Position numbers and translations under genes: made by a program
From: Pirellulales bacterium
GTDB lineage: Bacteria; Planctomycetota; Planctomycetia; Pirellulales; DATAWG01
Direction of reading: 5' to 3'
DNA length: 64,000 nucleotides
NCBI GenBank assembly: GCA_036267355.1
Contig: DATAWG010000042.1
Span: forward strand, 62,001 to 126,000
Part shown: in pieces, positions 50,502 to 59,542 of the stretch
Layout: each line of letters opens with the position of its first letter
Numbering within the stretch: position 1 is the stretch's first letter
The notes under the pieces: generated by a model
What the model was told of the DNA's origin: nothing
What the model saw: only the letters and a program-made list of their open reading frames with translations
Database searches by the model: none

Positions 50502-51836
50502 ATGAGCTTTTCCTTCCGAACCGTTTGGGCTCTGCCGCTGGTTGTCGCTGGCCTTGCGCTTGTCGGTTGCGGGCAAGAGAAGGCGGCGGAGACGGGGCCA
50601 CCGAAGCCGGTGATCGCGGTGAGCATCTTTCCTGTCGCCAGTCTGGTCCAGCAACTGACCGACGATTGGGCCGAGGTGGTGACACTCTTGCCCGAGGGGG
50701 CCGAGGAACACGATTTCGAAATGACGGCCGATCAGGTGCGTCAGCTCAGCCGCGCCGACCTGCTCGTGCTGGTGGGAAATGGCCTGGATACTTGGGCAGA
50801 GTTGAAGCCCGGGACGACCGCCGGCGCGAAGCAGCTCGCCGTTTTGCGAATGGGCGATTTGCTCAAAGATTTCAAAGCCGATAATTCTGCGAAACAAATG
50901 CCGGTCGCAAGTAAGCCGTCGGTTGCGCCGGCGGCTCCGGCGAACGCGATTCCGCCCGCGTCAGGTCCTGCCGCGGCGTCGGAAAATCTCGCCGCTGCCG
51001 ACACCCGGCCCGACAGTGCCACGCGCCTTGGGCCGCCGCCTCCGCCGGTGCCGGATGCAGCCGCTTCGGCCGCGCCGAACAATCATTTGTGGCTCGATCC
51101 GGTGCTCGTCGCTCGGTTTGTCCAGGCGATTGCACATCCGCTGTGCGAGCGCTATCCGGAGCATCGGGCCGAAATCGAAAAAGCGGCGTCCCGGCTTCTG
51201 GACGACGTGCAGCGAATTGACCAAAATTACCGCCACGAGCTATCCATGGTGCGACGGCGCGAGCTTGTCACGTTTCACAATGCGTTCGACTTGATCGCCA
51301 ATCGCTATGGCTTGCTCATCGTGGCCCGGCTCACGGACATCGAGGCCGATCCGCACGGTGGGGTGCCGCCCGACGCCTACCTCGGGGCGATCAAAGCCAT
51401 CAAGAAATATGGCTTGATGGTGATTTATTCCGAGCCCGAGTTTTCCGCGCAGGAAGTGGCCGGGATTCGGCGCGAAACGGGCGTTGAATTGCTGACGCTC
51501 GATCCGCTGGGCGGCCCGAAAATCGACGGCTACCGCACCTACCAGGAAATGATGGAATCCAATCTGAAAACGCTCGTCAGGGGGCAAGGGCTTGACACAC
51601 CCGGTCCCGAGCTCCCTGTGCCGGTTCTTCCCGACACCGCGAGGCGAACACGGAGCACGGATCCTGATTTCGATGTGCCGCTCCACATTCCGTCCGGCGA
51701 AAAAAAACAGAAGAAGAGCGGCCGGCCCGATCTACTCTCGGACCCCGACTTGCGGTTTCCGCCGATTGTCGCGCCGCGCATTGAACCGTCGGGGTCCGGC
51801 GATTCCAATCCGGCATTTCCGCATTCGCAGCCGTGA
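50502..51836 (+). CDS. Metal ABC transporter substrate-binding lipoprotein (ZnuA/TroA-like)
   Basis: 444 residues. Lipobox LVGC with Cys23. Cluster A-I metal-binding fold: His70 in GAEEHDFE, His195 in NNHLWLDP, His259 in TFHNAFD, and an acidic ligand region near 311-334 (YSEPEFSAQ, LTLDPLGG). These match Zn/Mn-binding proteins. A 60-residue Ala/Pro-rich insertion (about 133-192) stands where ZnuA often has a His-rich loop, and a Pro/Arg-rich tail extends past 370, so the protein is longer than the usual 300. ATG 50502 gives the lipoprotein signal. The ATPase gene follows 49 bp on. Confidence 0.87.
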   Translation: MSFSFRTVWALPLVVAGLALVGCGQEKAAETGPPKPVIAVSIFPVASLVQQLTDDWAEVVTLLPEGAEEHDFEMTADQVRQLSRADLLVLVGNGLDTWAELKPGTTAGAKQLAVLRMGDLLKDFKADNSAKQMPVASKPSVAPAAPANAIPPASGPAAASENLAAADTRPDSATRLGPPPPPVPDAAASAAPNNHLWLDPVLVARFVQAIAHPLCERYPEHRAEIEKAASRLLDDVQRIDQNYRHELSMVRRRELVTFHNAFDLIANRYGLLIVARLTDIEADPHGGVPPDAYLGAIKAIKKYGLMVIYSEPEFSAQEVAGIRRETGVELLTLDPLGGPKIDGYRTYQEMMESNLKTLVRGQGLDTPGPELPVPVLPDTARRTRSTDPDFDVPLHIPSGEKKQKKSGRPDLLSDPDLRFPPIVAPRIEPSGSGDSNPAFPHSQP

Positions 51837-51885
51837 CGGATGAAATGCAGCACGCGGAGGTGCGCAGACGCGGGGGAAAAGAAGA

Positions 51886-52935
51886 ATGCACGGAATGGCG
51901 GCGATCGAACGAATAGGAACGCCGTTGGCTACGAATCTTCATCACGACCGCCCCATTGGCCCGGAACCGTGCCCGCATGGCAGCCTGGCCGAGCATCGGG
52001 CCGGGTCCGACGCGGTTTGCCTGGACGGTGTGAGCTTCAGCTATCCTTCGACCCGCGGGTCAGCGGATCGCTCGCTGGCGCTTCGCGATGTGACTCTGCA
52101 TGTCGAGCAGGGCTGCAGCCTGGGAATCATCGGCCCAAATGGCGCCGGAAAAACGACGCTATTGAAAATCATTCTTGGCTTGCTCGAAGGATTTCGCGGC
52201 ACCGTCCGAGTGCTGGGAATGACGCCGCGAGAGGCTTGCCGCCGGGGCGGGCTGATCGGCTACGTACCGCAGCGCCACGATGCCGAATGGCGATTTCCGC
52301 TCACCGTCAGGCAAGTGGTGCGCATGGGGTTGATCGGCAAAACCGGTCCGCTGCAGTGGTATTCGCGCGCTGATCGGCAACATGTCGAATTGCTGATGGA
52401 GCAACTCGGGATCGCGCCGCTGGCCGATCGCCCGATCGGCGATTTATCCGGGGGCCAGCAACAGCGGTGCTTCATTGCCAGGGCACTGGCCGCCAAGCCA
52501 AAAATCCTGATCCTCGACGAACCGCTCGTCGGCGTCGACGAGGCGGGGCAACAGCAGTTTGCCGAGTTGAGCCGCCGGCTGCACAATGGCTTGAATCCGG
52601 CGGCGAAGGGGCCGCGTGCGGCGACCGGCGATGGCGGTAGTTCGAGCACCGATTCGAAGCTGACTCTGGTGATCGTCAGCCACGATATTCGCGCCATTGC
52701 CGCGAGTTGCAGCCGCGTGGCTTGTCTCAATCAAATGATTCATTATCACGATTCGCCGGCCGGCCTAACCGAAGACGTGCTCCGCGAGGTGTTTCAGCAC
52801 GAAATTTCGTCGGTCCTTCGCGCGCCAAAAACCCCTCCGCACGATTCGCTCCCCAGCATGCACGATCTGCAAGATAGCTTGCCGAAACCGCCGGCCGATC
52901 AAACGGCGAAGGAAAACATCGTTGGGCGGAAATAA
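51886..52935 (+). CDS. Metal ABC transporter ATP-binding protein (ZnuC-like)
   Basis: 349 residues. Walker A GPNGAGKTT at 83-91, Q-loop YVPQRHDAEW, signature LSGGQQQR, Walker B ILILDEPLVGVDE, and H-loop VIVSHD. The N-terminal 45 residues and the C-terminal 50 (KTPPHDSLPSMHDLQDSL...) are extensions. Sequence type and the preceding binding protein point to Zn or Mn uptake. The membrane permease gene that normally follows is absent; a pseudouridine synthase gene comes next. Start ATG 51886, with ATG 51895 as an alternative. Confidence 0.87.
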   Translation: MHGMAAIERIGTPLATNLHHDRPIGPEPCPHGSLAEHRAGSDAVCLDGVSFSYPSTRGSADRSLALRDVTLHVEQGCSLGIIGPNGAGKTTLLKIILGLLEGFRGTVRVLGMTPREACRRGGLIGYVPQRHDAEWRFPLTVRQVVRMGLIGKTGPLQWYSRADRQHVELLMEQLGIAPLADRPIGDLSGGQQQRCFIARALAAKPKILILDEPLVGVDEAGQQQFAELSRRLHNGLNPAAKGPRAATGDGGSSSTDSKLTLVIVSHDIRAIAASCSRVACLNQMIHYHDSPAGLTEDVLREVFQHEISSVLRAPKTPPHDSLPSMHDLQDSLPKPPADQTAKENIVGRK

Positions 52936-52945
52936 TCGATTGGCC

Positions 52946-53854
52946 ATGCTCCAGCGATCCACGGTCGTAGCTCCCGAGCCGCTATTGGCATATCTGATCG
53001 GCTCGCTCGGATTGCAGCGCAAAACCGCCAAAACGCTGTTGAAGCACGGGGCCGTCGCCGTGAATGGCCGGACGGTGCGGCAGTTCGATCAATCGCTCGC
53101 GGTCGGCGATGAAATTGCGGTCAGCGATGCGCGAACCGCCGCCGCCGCCGACCGATTGAGGCATGCCCGAATCAAACCGGTCTTTGAAGACGACGCTATG
53201 ATTGTCGTCGAAAAACCCGCCGGTCTGTTGACCGTTGCCACCGACAACGAGAAGACCGACACGCTGTTCGTTCGGCTGAACGAGTACTTGCGAGACGTTA
53301 CCCGCACCGCCCGCGCCCCAACTTCGGATCAAGCGCTGGTGGCGCATCGGCTCGATCGAGACACTTCGGGCCTGGTGGTGTTCGCCAAAACGCCGGCGGC
53401 GCAACAGTATTTGCATGCCGCCTGGCCCGAGGTTGAAAAGATTTATCTGGCAATCGTCGTCGGCCGGCCGGAATCCGAGCGGGGCACGATCACGAGCTAC
53501 CTCACTGAAACGACGTCGCTACAGGTTTTTAGCAACGATCGGGAAACGCCCGACGGACGATTGGCGGTCACGCATTATCGCGTGTTGCAATCGCGGGGCG
53601 AGTTTTCGCTCGTGGAGGTGCGGCTCGAAACCGGTCGCAAGCATCAAATCCGCGTTCATCTCGCCGGCCTGAGCTGCATCGTTGCCGGCGATCGGCGCTA
53701 CGGGGCAAAGCTCGATCCGTGCCGGCGGCTGGCGTTGCACGCCCAAAAATTGACGCTTCCACACCCGACGAGCGGCGAGCGAATCAGTTTCACATCGCGA
53801 CTGCCGTCGGCGATGCACAAACTGTTTCCAAGCTGGAAACAGCCGACGACTTGA
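52946..53854 (+). CDS. RluA-family pseudouridine synthase
   Basis: 302 residues. S4 RNA-binding domain at about 13-60 (LLAYLIGSLGLQRKTAKTLLKHGAV), catalytic Asp137 in HRLDRDTSG, and the later ARVWGLRK-type blocks YLAIVVGRP and RLETGRKHQIRVHLA. Isomerises uridine in rRNA or tRNA; the exact site cannot be inferred. ATG 52946 is 10 nt after the ATPase stop; a TTG at 52922 overlapping that gene is less likely. Confidence 0.92.
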   Translation: MLQRSTVVAPEPLLAYLIGSLGLQRKTAKTLLKHGAVAVNGRTVRQFDQSLAVGDEIAVSDARTAAAADRLRHARIKPVFEDDAMIVVEKPAGLLTVATDNEKTDTLFVRLNEYLRDVTRTARAPTSDQALVAHRLDRDTSGLVVFAKTPAAQQYLHAAWPEVEKIYLAIVVGRPESERGTITSYLTETTSLQVFSNDRETPDGRLAVTHYRVLQSRGEFSLVEVRLETGRKHQIRVHLAGLSCIVAGDRRYGAKLDPCRRLALHAQKLTLPHPTSGERISFTSRLPSAMHKLFPSWKQPTT

Positions 53855-53871
53855 GAGTGACGATATCGGTG

Positions 53872-53945
53872 GGCCATTCCCACGGCTCTGCGTGGGTGGT
53901 TTTGGCAAATAAACACATGTCCACGCAAGGCCGTGGACATGGCAC
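53872..53945. repeat. Palindromic repeat family R6, copy 2
   Basis: TTCCCACGGCTCTGCGTGGG stem followed by GTCCACGCAAGGCCGTGGAC stem, then ATGGCAC. Same double-hairpin layout as 17849-17914. Lies between the convergent synthase and DUF1501 genes. Confidence 0.75.
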
Positions 53946-53990
53946 CCATAATCAACTCCTATCGTCGCCCCGTTTCGGCGGCAATCCAGG

Positions 53991-55298
53991 TCAACCGATC
54001 AATTCGGCAATCGGGTCGGGATGGGTGACCAAGTATTGTGGCCTCCCGTTCGGGTCGCGGATAGTCGTGGTTTGCGGATCGATGCCGAGGAGATGATAGA
54101 ACGTGGCGAACATTTCCTGCAAGTGGACGGGCCGATCCTGGGCGGTTTCGCCGTAGCGATTCGTCGAGCCGATCACCTGTCCCATCCGCATTCCGCCGCC
54201 GGCGACCAATGCACTTGCGGCCCGAGCCCAGTGGTCACGGCCGGCGCCGGGGTTGATCCGTGGAGTGCGGCCGAATTCGCCCCACATGACGATCATCGTG
54301 CTGCCGAGCAACCCCGAGGCATCGAGGTCCTCGATCATCGCGCTAAGGGCTGTATCGAGCGGAGGCAATTGCCGGCGGAGCGACGTGAAATTCTGCGCGT
54401 GTGTATCCCAACCGCCCCAACTCATGCTGATGATTCGGACGCCGGTTTCGATCAGCCGCTTGGCCACGAGGAACGTGCTCAAGCTTTGATCGGTGTTGAT
54501 TCCATAGCGCTCGCGGACTTTTGTATCGGCCTTTTCCCAGTTGAGGGCATCCGCCATTTTGTTCGACGTGATCAGGCCGACCGCCCGTTGATTGAAGGCA
54601 TCCATCGCATCCATGGCGTGCGTGCTATCGACGTCGCGGCGGATGCGGTCGAGCCGGCCAAGCAATTCGGTGCGGCTGTGGAATCGATCCAAACCGATTT
54701 GCTGCAACTGCAAATCGCCCCGCCCTTCGCTGTTTGGCCGGAATCCGGAATAGACGGGTCCGAGAAATCCGGTGACCGAATGGCCCGACAGATCGACAAA
54801 TGTCGGCACCGACTTTTCGGTCGTCGGGCCGCGGAGCTTGGAAACGACGCAGCCCAAGCTCGGATGGCCACCGAGGCTCTTCAATTCGCTTTGCGACCAG
54901 CCGCTTTCCGTTTGATTCGGGGCATGTTCGTCGCGGATGTCGGTCAGCGAGCGGACGATGGCAATCTTCTTGCCCAACCCCGCCAGCTTCGGCATGAGGT
55001 GGCAGATTTCCATGCCGGGGACGGTGGTGGCGATCGGATGGAATTCGCCGCGGATTTCCGGCGGAGCGCTTGGCTTGAGATCGAAGGTGTCGATGTGCGA
55101 GGGGCCGCCCGAAAGATAAACGTTGATAATCGATTTCTGTGAGGCCGGCGCTTGCAGGTTGCCTTGGGCCGCCGCTGCCTCGCCACGGAGCAAGCCGGGC
55201 AACGTCAGTCCGCCGAAGCCCATGGCGCCGATCTTGAGAAAGTTGCGTCGTGTCAGGCCGTCGCAGTAGCTCTGCCGCTTGCCAAAGAGAGTCAGCAT
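53991..55298 (-). CDS. DUF1501 protein, Tat-exported
   Basis: 435 residues. Twin-arginine signal LTRRNFLKIGAMGFGGL (15-31) and an AxA-type end (GEAAAAQ). The DUF1501 sulfatase-like fold follows: VYLSGGPSHIDTFDLKP, MEICHLMPKLAGLGKKIAIVRS, SMSWGGWDTH, IVMWGEFGRTPRIN and RDHWARAASALVAGGG. The family is abundant in planctomycetes and often sits next to cytochrome-domain DUF1549/1553 genes; that partner is not seen here. GGAGG precedes ATG 55298. A possible promoter lies at 55424-55451. Confidence 0.9.
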   Translation of the reverse strand: MLTLFGKRQSYCDGLTRRNFLKIGAMGFGGLTLPGLLRGEAAAAQGNLQAPASQKSIINVYLSGGPSHIDTFDLKPSAPPEIRGEFHPIATTVPGMEICHLMPKLAGLGKKIAIVRSLTDIRDEHAPNQTESGWSQSELKSLGGHPSLGCVVSKLRGPTTEKSVPTFVDLSGHSVTGFLGPVYSGFRPNSEGRGDLQLQQIGLDRFHSRTELLGRLDRIRRDVDSTHAMDAMDAFNQRAVGLITSNKMADALNWEKADTKVRERYGINTDQSLSTFLVAKRLIETGVRIISMSWGGWDTHAQNFTSLRRQLPPLDTALSAMIEDLDASGLLGSTMIVMWGEFGRTPRINPGAGRDHWARAASALVAGGGMRMGQVIGSTNRYGETAQDRPVHLQEMFATFYHLLGIDPQTTTIRDPNGRPQYLVTHPDPIAELIG

Positions 55299-55423
55299 GG
55301 CTCGAATCCTCCGCGGATAAAGGTGGGAATCGCGGAACGACTTCGTCACACCAGCGGGCAAACTTCCTGTTTGGTGCGGCGGAAGGCGGGCAACCGGCCA
55401 TCCGGCTGGTTTGCTAGGGATTC

Positions 55424-55451
55424 GTTATACCACTTCCGAGCGACAAATCAA
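55424..55451 (-). promoter_or_regulatory. Possible sigma-70-type promoter of the DUF1501 gene
   Basis: On the minus strand TTGATT, a 16-nt spacer and TATAAC, 126 bp upstream of ATG 55298. Consensus fit is good for -10 and moderate for -35; planctomycete promoter rules are not well known, so this is a candidate only. Confidence 0.35.
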
Positions 55452-55500
55452 CCATTGTTTATGCTTTATTTTGAGCGGGCCACGCCCACAAGAAGGCACT

Positions 55501-55565
55501 CGCGAAACCGCAAGCGCGCATCGAACCGGCGCTTGAGCATCCGGCTCGCTTATGGTTTCGCGCGT
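55501..55565. repeat. Palindromic repeat family R1, copy in cysC-DUF1501 gap
   Basis: Arms CGCGAAACCGCAAGCGCGC and GCTCGCTTATGGTTTCGCG (to about 55562), with two mismatches. Lies just past the cysC stop, which ends at 55594 on the minus strand. Confidence 0.85.
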
Positions 55566-55593
55566 CGGCAACCGCGGTGATTTCCGGCCGATA

Positions 55594-56250
55594 TCAGCCG
55601 ATCTTTCCCGCTTTTTCCAGATACGCGATCACTTCATCGGCCAGCGCGTCGGCCGATTTGGTGCCCCCGTCGAGGACGAGTTCCGCGTTTGCCGGCGCCT
55701 CGTAGGGATCGTCGATACCGGTAAAGCCCTTCAACTCGCCGGCCCGGGCCTTTTTGTAGAGCCCCTTTGGATCGCGTTTCTCGCACACTTCCAGCGGCGC
55801 ATCGACAAACACTTCGATGAAATCGCCCGGCTTGAGCCGCGCCCGCACCGCATCGCGATCGCGACGATAGGGGCTGATAAACGCCGTCAGAGCGACGGTG
55901 CCCGAAGCACAGAACAACTCGGCGACGGCCCCGATGCGGCGAATGTTTTCCTCGCGGTCTTGAGCGGAAAAACCAAGCCCGAACCGCTTGGCAAATTCCT
56001 CGCCGTGCCGCTCCTTCAGCAGGGCGGGCGACGCGTTGAGGCCCATCCGCACATTGTCGCCGTCGAGCACAAAACTCTCCACGCCGCGCTGGTGCAGCTT
56101 ATGGTCGACAAGGTTGGCGATGGTGCTCTTGCCGCAAGCGCTCAGACCTGTGAACCAGATCACGCATCCCTTGTGCTTATGAGATTGCTCGCGCTCTTCG
56201 CGGCTGACGCTGTGATCGTGCCAATGGACTTGAACTTTTTCTTCAGACAT
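55594..56250 (-). CDS. cysC: Adenylylsulfate (APS) kinase
   Basis: 218 residues. P-loop GLSACGKST at 35-43 (commonly GLSGSGKST), [12 protein letters not shown] at 61-72, the APS-binding [19 protein letters not shown] and [28 protein letters not shown]. Phosphorylates APS to PAPS. No ATP sulfurylase lies nearby. PAPS could feed the sulfotransferase at 14581. ATG 56250; no strong ribosome site. Confidence 0.95.
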   Translation of the reverse strand: MSEEKVQVHWHDHSVSREEREQSHKHKGCVIWFTGLSACGKSTIANLVDHKLHQRGVESFVLDGDNVRMGLNASPALLKERHGEEFAKRFGLGFSAQDREENIRRIGAVAELFCASGTVALTAFISPYRRDRDAVRARLKPGDFIEVFVDAPLEVCEKRDPKGLYKKARAGELKGFTGIDDPYEAPANAELVLDGGTKSADALADEVIAYLEKAGKIG

Positions 56251-56730
56251 GGCGAGACGAACTCCTGAACTCGATTGTGAAGGCGTGACAAAAAAATACC
56301 GGCCGATTTGGAACACCGGATGATAGCCGAGCGCAAGAACTGCGCAAAGGGTGGGCATTTCCGCAGCGACAAAGTCTCGGCTGGATGCGCTTGTAAGTGG
56401 ATCGAACCAGCACGGCGAAAGTCCTCGTCAAGGCGTGGGTTTGAGATTTGTCACCGAACGCAACTGCGTTGCCGCGACGCGGGCGAGCCCCGATGAGGTA
56501 ACACCATCACCGGGAAAGCCGGATGTGCGAAATCCGCTTTTCCGGTTGGGCGGGACGTGGTGCCGAATTCACTCGGTTTTCCCGACTCCGATCTTAGACG
56601 CCCCAGGGGTTTGGCACGCGGCTGCGATTGTGTCTAGGATAGGGCTCCCGACCGCACGGACGGCCATTCACAAATCCACCGCGCCGGTCGACGTGCAATT
56701 CGCAGCGAGCCCCATGGAGTCGCCCCCAAA
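56251..56730. other. Intergenic region between cysC and the protease gene
   Basis: 480 bp between divergent genes. No repeat family seen, and no frame with domain features. A TTGGCACG...TGCG string near 56611 resembles a sigma-54 site, but the GG to GC spacing is one base short. Confidence 0.4.
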
Positions 56731-57600
56731 ATGCGGTGCCGAATTCTAAGATATTGCCAGTCCCGATTGCGCTGGGCCCTGGTTGTGGTTGCACTGATCG
56801 TCTTTGCGAAGCCGCTCGCGGCTGGAGATTTCAGCACGCAAGTGATGTCTGCCACGTTCAAGATCATCGATCCAAAATCGACAGCCACCGCGTTCGTCCT
56901 CAGTCGGCCGCTCAAGGGAGAAAGGGGGAAGCCTGAGCAATTCGAATCGGTATTGGTCACCGCGGCGCACGTTTTCGAGCTGACCGAGGGAAACGACGTT
57001 ACCCTGCAATTGCGCAGCAAGAAAGGGGAGGGCGATTATCAAAAATTGCCGATGAAACTGCCGATCCGCGCCCGCGGCAAACCGCTTTGGTTCAAGCATC
57101 CGTCGGCCGACGTGGCGGCGATCCGTCTTTCGCCCCCCAAGGAGGCCGAGATTCCGCGGCTTTCGCTAGACCTTTTGGCCGACGACTCGACCTATAAAAA
57201 ATTCGAATTGCATCCCGGCGACCGGATTTTTGGCTGCGGTTATCCGCACCAGGTCGAGGCAAACGCCGCCGGATTCCCGCTATTGCGGAGCGGCGTTATT
57301 GCGACATTTCCCTTGCTGCCGGCAAAGACGGTGAAATCCTATTTCGCCGATCTGAACACCTTCGAAGGCGACAGCGGCAGCCCGGTGTTTTTCGACGAAA
57401 CGAATCGCTCGTATGGGGGAAAGGCGCAGCCGGGCGCCGTGCGGCTGATTCTGGGCATCGTCATCGCGCAAGAATTCTTCGACGAGGAAGTAAAGATGCA
57501 CTACGGCACGATCAAAGCCCGGCAGCGGCTCGGCTTGGCGATCGTCGTGCCGGCCGAATTCATCCGCGAAACCGTGCAACTGGTGCCGCCAAAACCGTGA
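56731..57600 (+). CDS. Secreted trypsin-like serine protease
   Basis: 289 residues. Signal segment at about 14-31 (LRWALVVVALIVFAKPLAAG). Catalytic triad: His in VTAAHVF (about 78), Asp in SADVAAIRLS (about 127) and Ser in FEGDSGSPVFF (about 214). The order and motifs match chymotrypsin-fold proteases. No PDZ domain follows, so it is shorter than DegP/HtrA. ATG 56731 has GGAG about 11 nt upstream. Substrate unknown. Confidence 0.8.
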   Translation: MRCRILRYCQSRLRWALVVVALIVFAKPLAAGDFSTQVMSATFKIIDPKSTATAFVLSRPLKGERGKPEQFESVLVTAAHVFELTEGNDVTLQLRSKKGEGDYQKLPMKLPIRARGKPLWFKHPSADVAAIRLSPPKEAEIPRLSLDLLADDSTYKKFELHPGDRIFGCGYPHQVEANAAGFPLLRSGVIATFPLLPAKTVKSYFADLNTFEGDSGSPVFFDETNRSYGGKAQPGAVRLILGIVIAQEFFDEEVKMHYGTIKARQRLGLAIVVPAEFIRETVQLVPPKP

Positions 57601-57738
57601 CCCTAAGCCGTATTTGCTCGAACTAGTGGTTGCCAGCTTGTCGACGCCGCCTCGTCAGCCAAGAGCTCACGGGGTATGATGAAGGAAGGTGAGAAACGGT
57701 CGCCCGCCGTCGGTGTATTCAGTCTTAGGTGATAGACA

Positions 57739-57981
57739 ATGATGTCCTTTCGAAAAGTGGGCGAGTATGTTTCGGCCGAGCCGTTTCGGCCATTTCGGAT
57801 TACGATGGCGAGCGGCCAAACTTACGATATTCGGCATCCGGAAATGATTCTCGCGGGCCGAGCGACGGTTCGCGTCTACACCGCCACCGGCGACGAGCAG
57901 CAAGAGCGCTGGCATGACCTTTCGCTGCTATTGATGGAAGCCTTGGAACCGATCATCGCAACGTCGGAAACCGCCCACTAA
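57739..57981 (+). CDS. Small conserved hypothetical protein
   Basis: 80 residues. Pattern FRPFRITMASGQTYDIRHPEM is a recurring planctomycete hypothetical-protein signature (xPFxxxxxxGxxxxVxHPE). Predominantly beta. Function unknown. Two adjacent ATG codons (57739, 57742); a weak TAGGTG site precedes. Lies 49 bp upstream of rimO on the same strand. Confidence 0.7.
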   Translation: MMSFRKVGEYVSAEPFRPFRITMASGQTYDIRHPEMILAGRATVRVYTATGDEQQERWHDLSLLLMEALEPIIATSETAH

Positions 57982-58029
57982 CAACGCGTACTTGCTCATT
58001 TGTCGTTCCATTCTTAAGCATTTCCCCGC

Positions 58030-59445
58030 ATGACCAGTTTGCCGATCATCGATTCGCCCGTTTTGCCGGTCGCCAAAGGCGCCCCTGCTGCTCCCGGTCA
58101 AAAGGGGACCTACGCCTTCGTCAGCCTCGGGTGCCCCAAAAATCTCGTCGACAGCGAACGGATGCTTGGGCTATTGCAGCTCGACGGCTATCGGCTCGTG
58201 CATGATCCGGTCGGCACCGATTTTGTCGTCGTCAATACGTGCGGCTTTATCGAGCGAGCTCGGCAGGAATCGTACGGGGTTATCCGCGAAATGCTCGCAT
58301 TGAAGCGGCAGGGACAAACGCGCGGGGTGATCGTTTCCGGATGCCTGGCCGAGCGCGAGAAAGAGGCGCTGCTGGATGCTTGTCCGGGCGTCGATCGATT
58401 GGTCGGCGTGTTCGGGCGGGAACACGTCACGAAGATGGCCGACCGGCTGTTCGGCAATCTCGACGAACAACGGACGGTTTTCCAACCGGCTCCGACGCGG
58501 CCTCTTTCCGACCGTTCGCGGCTGCGGATCACGCCGCCGCATTTCGCGTATCTGAAAATCTCCGAGGGATGCAATCGGCTCTGCACGTTCTGCGCAATCC
58601 CGAAGATGCGCGGCAAGCACCATACGAAGCCGATGGAAGAAGTGATCGCCGAGGCCAAGGAGCTCGCGGCCGATGGCGTTCGGGAATTGAATATCGTCGC
58701 CCAAGATACGACCTACTACGGCATCGATCTCTACGGCCGGCCACGGCTCGCCGAATTGCTGAGCGAATTGACCCAGATCGAGGGGCTGGAGTGGATTCGC
58801 TTGCTCTATCTCTATCCGGAGCACTTTACCGACGAATTGATGGACGTGCTTGCCGACGATAACAAGATTTTGCCGTATCTGGATATTCCGCTACAGCACA
58901 TCAACGACACGATGCTCCGCCGCATGCAGCGGCGCGTGAATCGCACGCAGACGATGCAACTTTTGGATCGGCTGCAGGCGCGGATCGACGGCTTGGTGTT
59001 GCGGACGACGCTAATCACCGGCTTTCCCGGCGAAACGGACGAGCAATTCAACGATCTCGTGGGTTTGATCGCCGAGCGGCGGTTCCAGCGGTTGGGTGTG
59101 TTCACCTATTCCTTCGAGGCTGGCACGCCGTCGGCCCGGCTCGACGGCCATTTGCCCGACGACGTGAAGGAAGCTCGGCGTGAGGCAGTAATGGCGGCCC
59201 AGCAAGAGGTAGCCTTTGCCTGGAACGAAGAGCAACTCGGGCAACAGCGCGAGGTGTTGCTCGATGCGCCGGTGCCGAATGAGCCCAACGTGTGGGTCGG
59301 CCGCACCTATGCCGAAGCCCCAGACATCGACGGCGTGGTGTATGTGACGGGCGAGGGATTGCAGGCCGGGCAGATTGTTCCCTGTGAGATCGTTGCCACG
59401 AGCGAATACGATTTGATCGCCGCCCCGGTGGGCGAACCGAGTTGA
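58030..59445 (+). CDS. rimO: Ribosomal protein S12 methylthiotransferase RimO
   Basis: 471 residues. UPF0004 domain with Cys35, Cys71 and Cys105 (SLGCPKN, NTCGFI, SGCLAER); radical SAM cluster Cys181, Cys185 and Cys188 in EGCNRLCTFCAIP; C-terminal TRAM domain from about 405. SLGCPKNLVDSE is the RimO form, as opposed to MiaB (TxGCQMN). Methylthiolates an aspartate of S12. A 10-20 residue N-terminal extension is unconserved. Confidence 0.95.
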   Translation: MTSLPIIDSPVLPVAKGAPAAPGQKGTYAFVSLGCPKNLVDSERMLGLLQLDGYRLVHDPVGTDFVVVNTCGFIERARQESYGVIREMLALKRQGQTRGVIVSGCLAEREKEALLDACPGVDRLVGVFGREHVTKMADRLFGNLDEQRTVFQPAPTRPLSDRSRLRITPPHFAYLKISEGCNRLCTFCAIPKMRGKHHTKPMEEVIAEAKELAADGVRELNIVAQDTTYYGIDLYGRPRLAELLSELTQIEGLEWIRLLYLYPEHFTDELMDVLADDNKILPYLDIPLQHINDTMLRRMQRRVNRTQTMQLLDRLQARIDGLVLRTTLITGFPGETDEQFNDLVGLIAERRFQRLGVFTYSFEAGTPSARLDGHLPDDVKEARREAVMAAQQEVAFAWNEEQLGQQREVLLDAPVPNEPNVWVGRTYAEAPDIDGVVYVTGEGLQAGQIVPCEIVATSEYDLIAAPVGEPS

Positions 59446-59449
59446 ACAA

Positions 59450-59539
59450 GGCTACAGGCTTGAGGCTACAGGCTGAAGACGCCCGGTGGCCCGAGCCCGG
59501 AGCAAAACACCGTGCCGCAAGCCCTGTAGCCTGTAGCCT
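59450..59539. repeat. Palindromic repeat family R3, copy 2
   Basis: GGCTACAGGCTTGAGGCTAC (59450 on) and CCCTGTAGCCTGTAGCCT (59522-59539). It fills the rimO-pgsA gap and ends 3 nt before the pgsA ATG. Confidence 0.85.
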
Positions 59540-59542
59540 CCC

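Noticed and set aside
56605-56630. Sigma-54 promoter upstream of the protease gene
   Set aside because: TTGGCACG and TGCG are present, but the GG to GC distance is 9 and not 10 bases.
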